NCBI GenBank assembly: GCA_963788965.1
Contig: CAWBIK010000005.1
Coordinates: 1,240,001-1,304,000, forward strand
Origin: QHXQ01 sp963788965
GTDB lineage: Bacteria > Acidobacteriota > Blastocatellia > Pyrinomonadales > Pyrinomonadaceae
Direction of reading: 5' to 3'
DNA: 64,000 nt
The notes below the pieces were generated by a model. The model was not told the origin of the DNA. It did not search any database and was given only the letters and a program-made list of their open reading frames with translations. The position numbers and the translations under genes are program-made. Within the stretch, counting starts at the first letter, position 1. Each line of letters opens with the position of its first letter. Positions 63,138 through 64,000 of this stretch are shown here, piece after piece.

Positions 63138-63710
63138 TTACGCCCGGCCTGCGACTTCGCCGGTCTGGGTGTTGACGCGGACAACTTCGCCCTCTTTGAT
63201 GAAGAGCGGCACGCGCACTTGGAGGCCGGTTTCGAGCGTGGCGGGTTTGTTTGCGCCGCCGGCCGCGGTGTCGCCGCGCAAGCCCGGCTCGGTCTGTGTG
63301 ACGGCGAGTTCGACGTACTGCGGCAACTCTAAAGAGACGGGTGCGCCGTTGTACTTCAAGACCTGCACGGACGCGCTCTCTTTCAAGTAGCCGCGCGCAT
63401 CGCCGATCTGCTCGTCGTTCAAAGCGAACTGTTCATAGCTCGACTCGTCCATGAAGTGCAGCCCGTCCGCGTCCGCGTAGAGAAAGGATGCGGGCGTCAA
63501 CTGCACGTCCGGTTCGGCAAACTTCTCGTTGGCTTTGAAACTCTTTTCCTGCACCGAGCCGGTCAACAGGTGGCGCAACTTCGTCCGCACCATCGTCGCC
63601 GCGCCCCGCGCCGTCGGCGAGGCAAAGAATACTTCCATGACCGTGTAAGGCTGACCGTCCACCACAATCAGCATCTTGCGCTTTAGCTCATTCGCCCCGA
63701 CCAGTGCCAT
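63138..63710 (-). CDS. Elongation factor P, EfpL (YeiP)-like
   Basis: A 190-residue three-domain KOW/OB protein that rescues ribosomes stalled at polyproline. The tip loop reads FFASPTARGAATMVRTKLR. SPTARGAAT is the signature of the EfpL/YeiP branch, with Arg where EF-P has its modified Lys34 or Arg32 and one extra residue in the loop. Domain II is ASFLYADADGLHFMDESSYE and domain III SLELPQYVELAVTQTEPGL with NKPATLETGLQVRVP. ATG 63710. No EpmA, EpmB or EarP gene is seen in the window, consistent with an unmodified Arg form. Confidence 0.92.
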   Translation of the reverse strand: MALVGANELKRKMLIVVDGQPYTVMEVFFASPTARGAATMVRTKLRHLLTGSVQEKSFKANEKFAEPDVQLTPASFLYADADGLHFMDESSYEQFALNDEQIGDARGYLKESASVQVLKYNGAPVSLELPQYVELAVTQTEPGLRGDTAAGGANKPATLETGLQVRVPLFIKEGEVVRVNTQTGEVAGRA

Positions 63711-63966
63711 ACGTGTGTCCTTCTTCCAGTAAGTTAATAGTTAAGAACGCGCCTGAGTTGTCGCCCCCGTCACACCGGCTGCTGAAAGAATCTGTCCCGC
63801 CCAAAGTTTTAACTCTTGCTTCGCGTAAAGGCAATCAGGTATCTTGATTATAAGGGCGACAGCCGCACGGCGGCGACACGCCTGCATGTCTTGCCGCCTT
63901 AACCTCTCACAAGTCCCTACGCCGGTAACTCACCGCATCTCACACGAAGGAGTTTAACCCCCAAGT
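63711..63966. other. Gap between divergent EF-P and the kinase gene
   Basis: 256 bases without a gene. TATAAG near 63849 could be a -10 for the plus-strand gene, but I find no good -35. CGAAGGAG near 63945 is a plausible ribosome binding site, 14 bases before the ATG at 63967. No word-family palindrome is present. Confidence 0.35.
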
Positions 63967-64000
63967 ATGATCGAACCCGGTACGCTGCTCCAAAACCGTT
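63967..64000 (+). CDS. Start of a probable Ser/Thr protein kinase (partial)
   Basis: Only MIEPGTLLQNR is in the window. This is the usual N-terminus of bacterial eukaryotic-type Ser/Thr kinases in Acidobacteria (MIEPGTLLQNRYRI in memory), where it leads to the glycine-rich P-loop. The call rests on eleven residues and a ribosome binding site, so it is tentative. Confidence 0.5.
   Translation, partial: MIEPGTLLQNR

Overview
The window is 64 kb of high-GC, gene-dense chromosome. I infer Acidobacteriota, probably class Blastocatellia. The evidence is a very long Oar-type TonB-dependent receptor with a carboxypeptidase-regulatory N-domain, a DPP-IV-type S9 peptidase, Thr-rich lipoproteins, a BlaI/M56 pair, an EfpL-type elongation factor P, and abundant word-repeat hairpins between genes. 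No 16S rRNA or tRNA is visible, so the assignment rests on gene style only. I saw no insertion sequence, phage genes or CRISPR array.

Layout. 1-17.6 kb: an exopolysaccharide/surface-glycan locus. It holds two asparagine-synthase-like amidotransferases (the first cut by the window edge), a sugar nucleotide epimerase, two methyltransferases, a GT2, a polyprenyl-phosphate sugar transferase and two GT4 enzymes. The housekeeping operon ffh-rpsP-khpA-rimM-trmD-rplS sits inside it. 17.6-27.3 kb: a minus-strand chaperone block (ClpA/C-type unfoldase, GroEL, GrpE, ClpB, Hsp20), with a good sigma70 promoter and a HspR/HAIR-like operator in front of hsp20. 27.4-31.4 kb: ion transport, with an MscS channel carrying a cyclic-nucleotide domain and an NRAMP-like carrier next to a detached MgtE-type Mg-sensor protein. 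31.5-39.3 kb: S41 peptidase, a TonB-family protein, an HD phosphohydrolase and the long TonB-dependent receptor. 39.8-47.4 kb: ribA, an FHA-GGDEF cyclase, three related secreted proteins and a PilN/PilO/PilP-like/pseudopilin set. 47.4-53.7 kb: a 35-residue KKGG-repeat basic protein with its own promoter, trmL, typA, a nucleotidyltransferase pair, a peroxiredoxin-like protein and a GT39. 53.7-64 kb: S9 peptidase, TPR metallopeptidase, response regulator, BlaI plus an M56 sensor protease ending in a degenerate polysaccharide-deacetylase domain, EfpL-type EF-P, and the first codons of a probable Ser/Thr kinase.

Two things stand out. First, many intergenic gaps hold a near-perfect palindrome built from short tandem words (7-8 nt), in at least seven unrelated word families. 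In several cases an arm includes the stop codon or last codons of the upstream gene. Second, the BlaI-M56 pair looks like a cell-wall stress circuit in which the usual penicillin-binding sensor is replaced by a catalytically dead deacetylase fold, with twin operators 21 bp apart. About ten genes carry single-base frameshifts, many in GC-rich runs. This is most simply explained by uncorrected assembly errors, so the affected genes are given as one CDS each and marked frameshifted.
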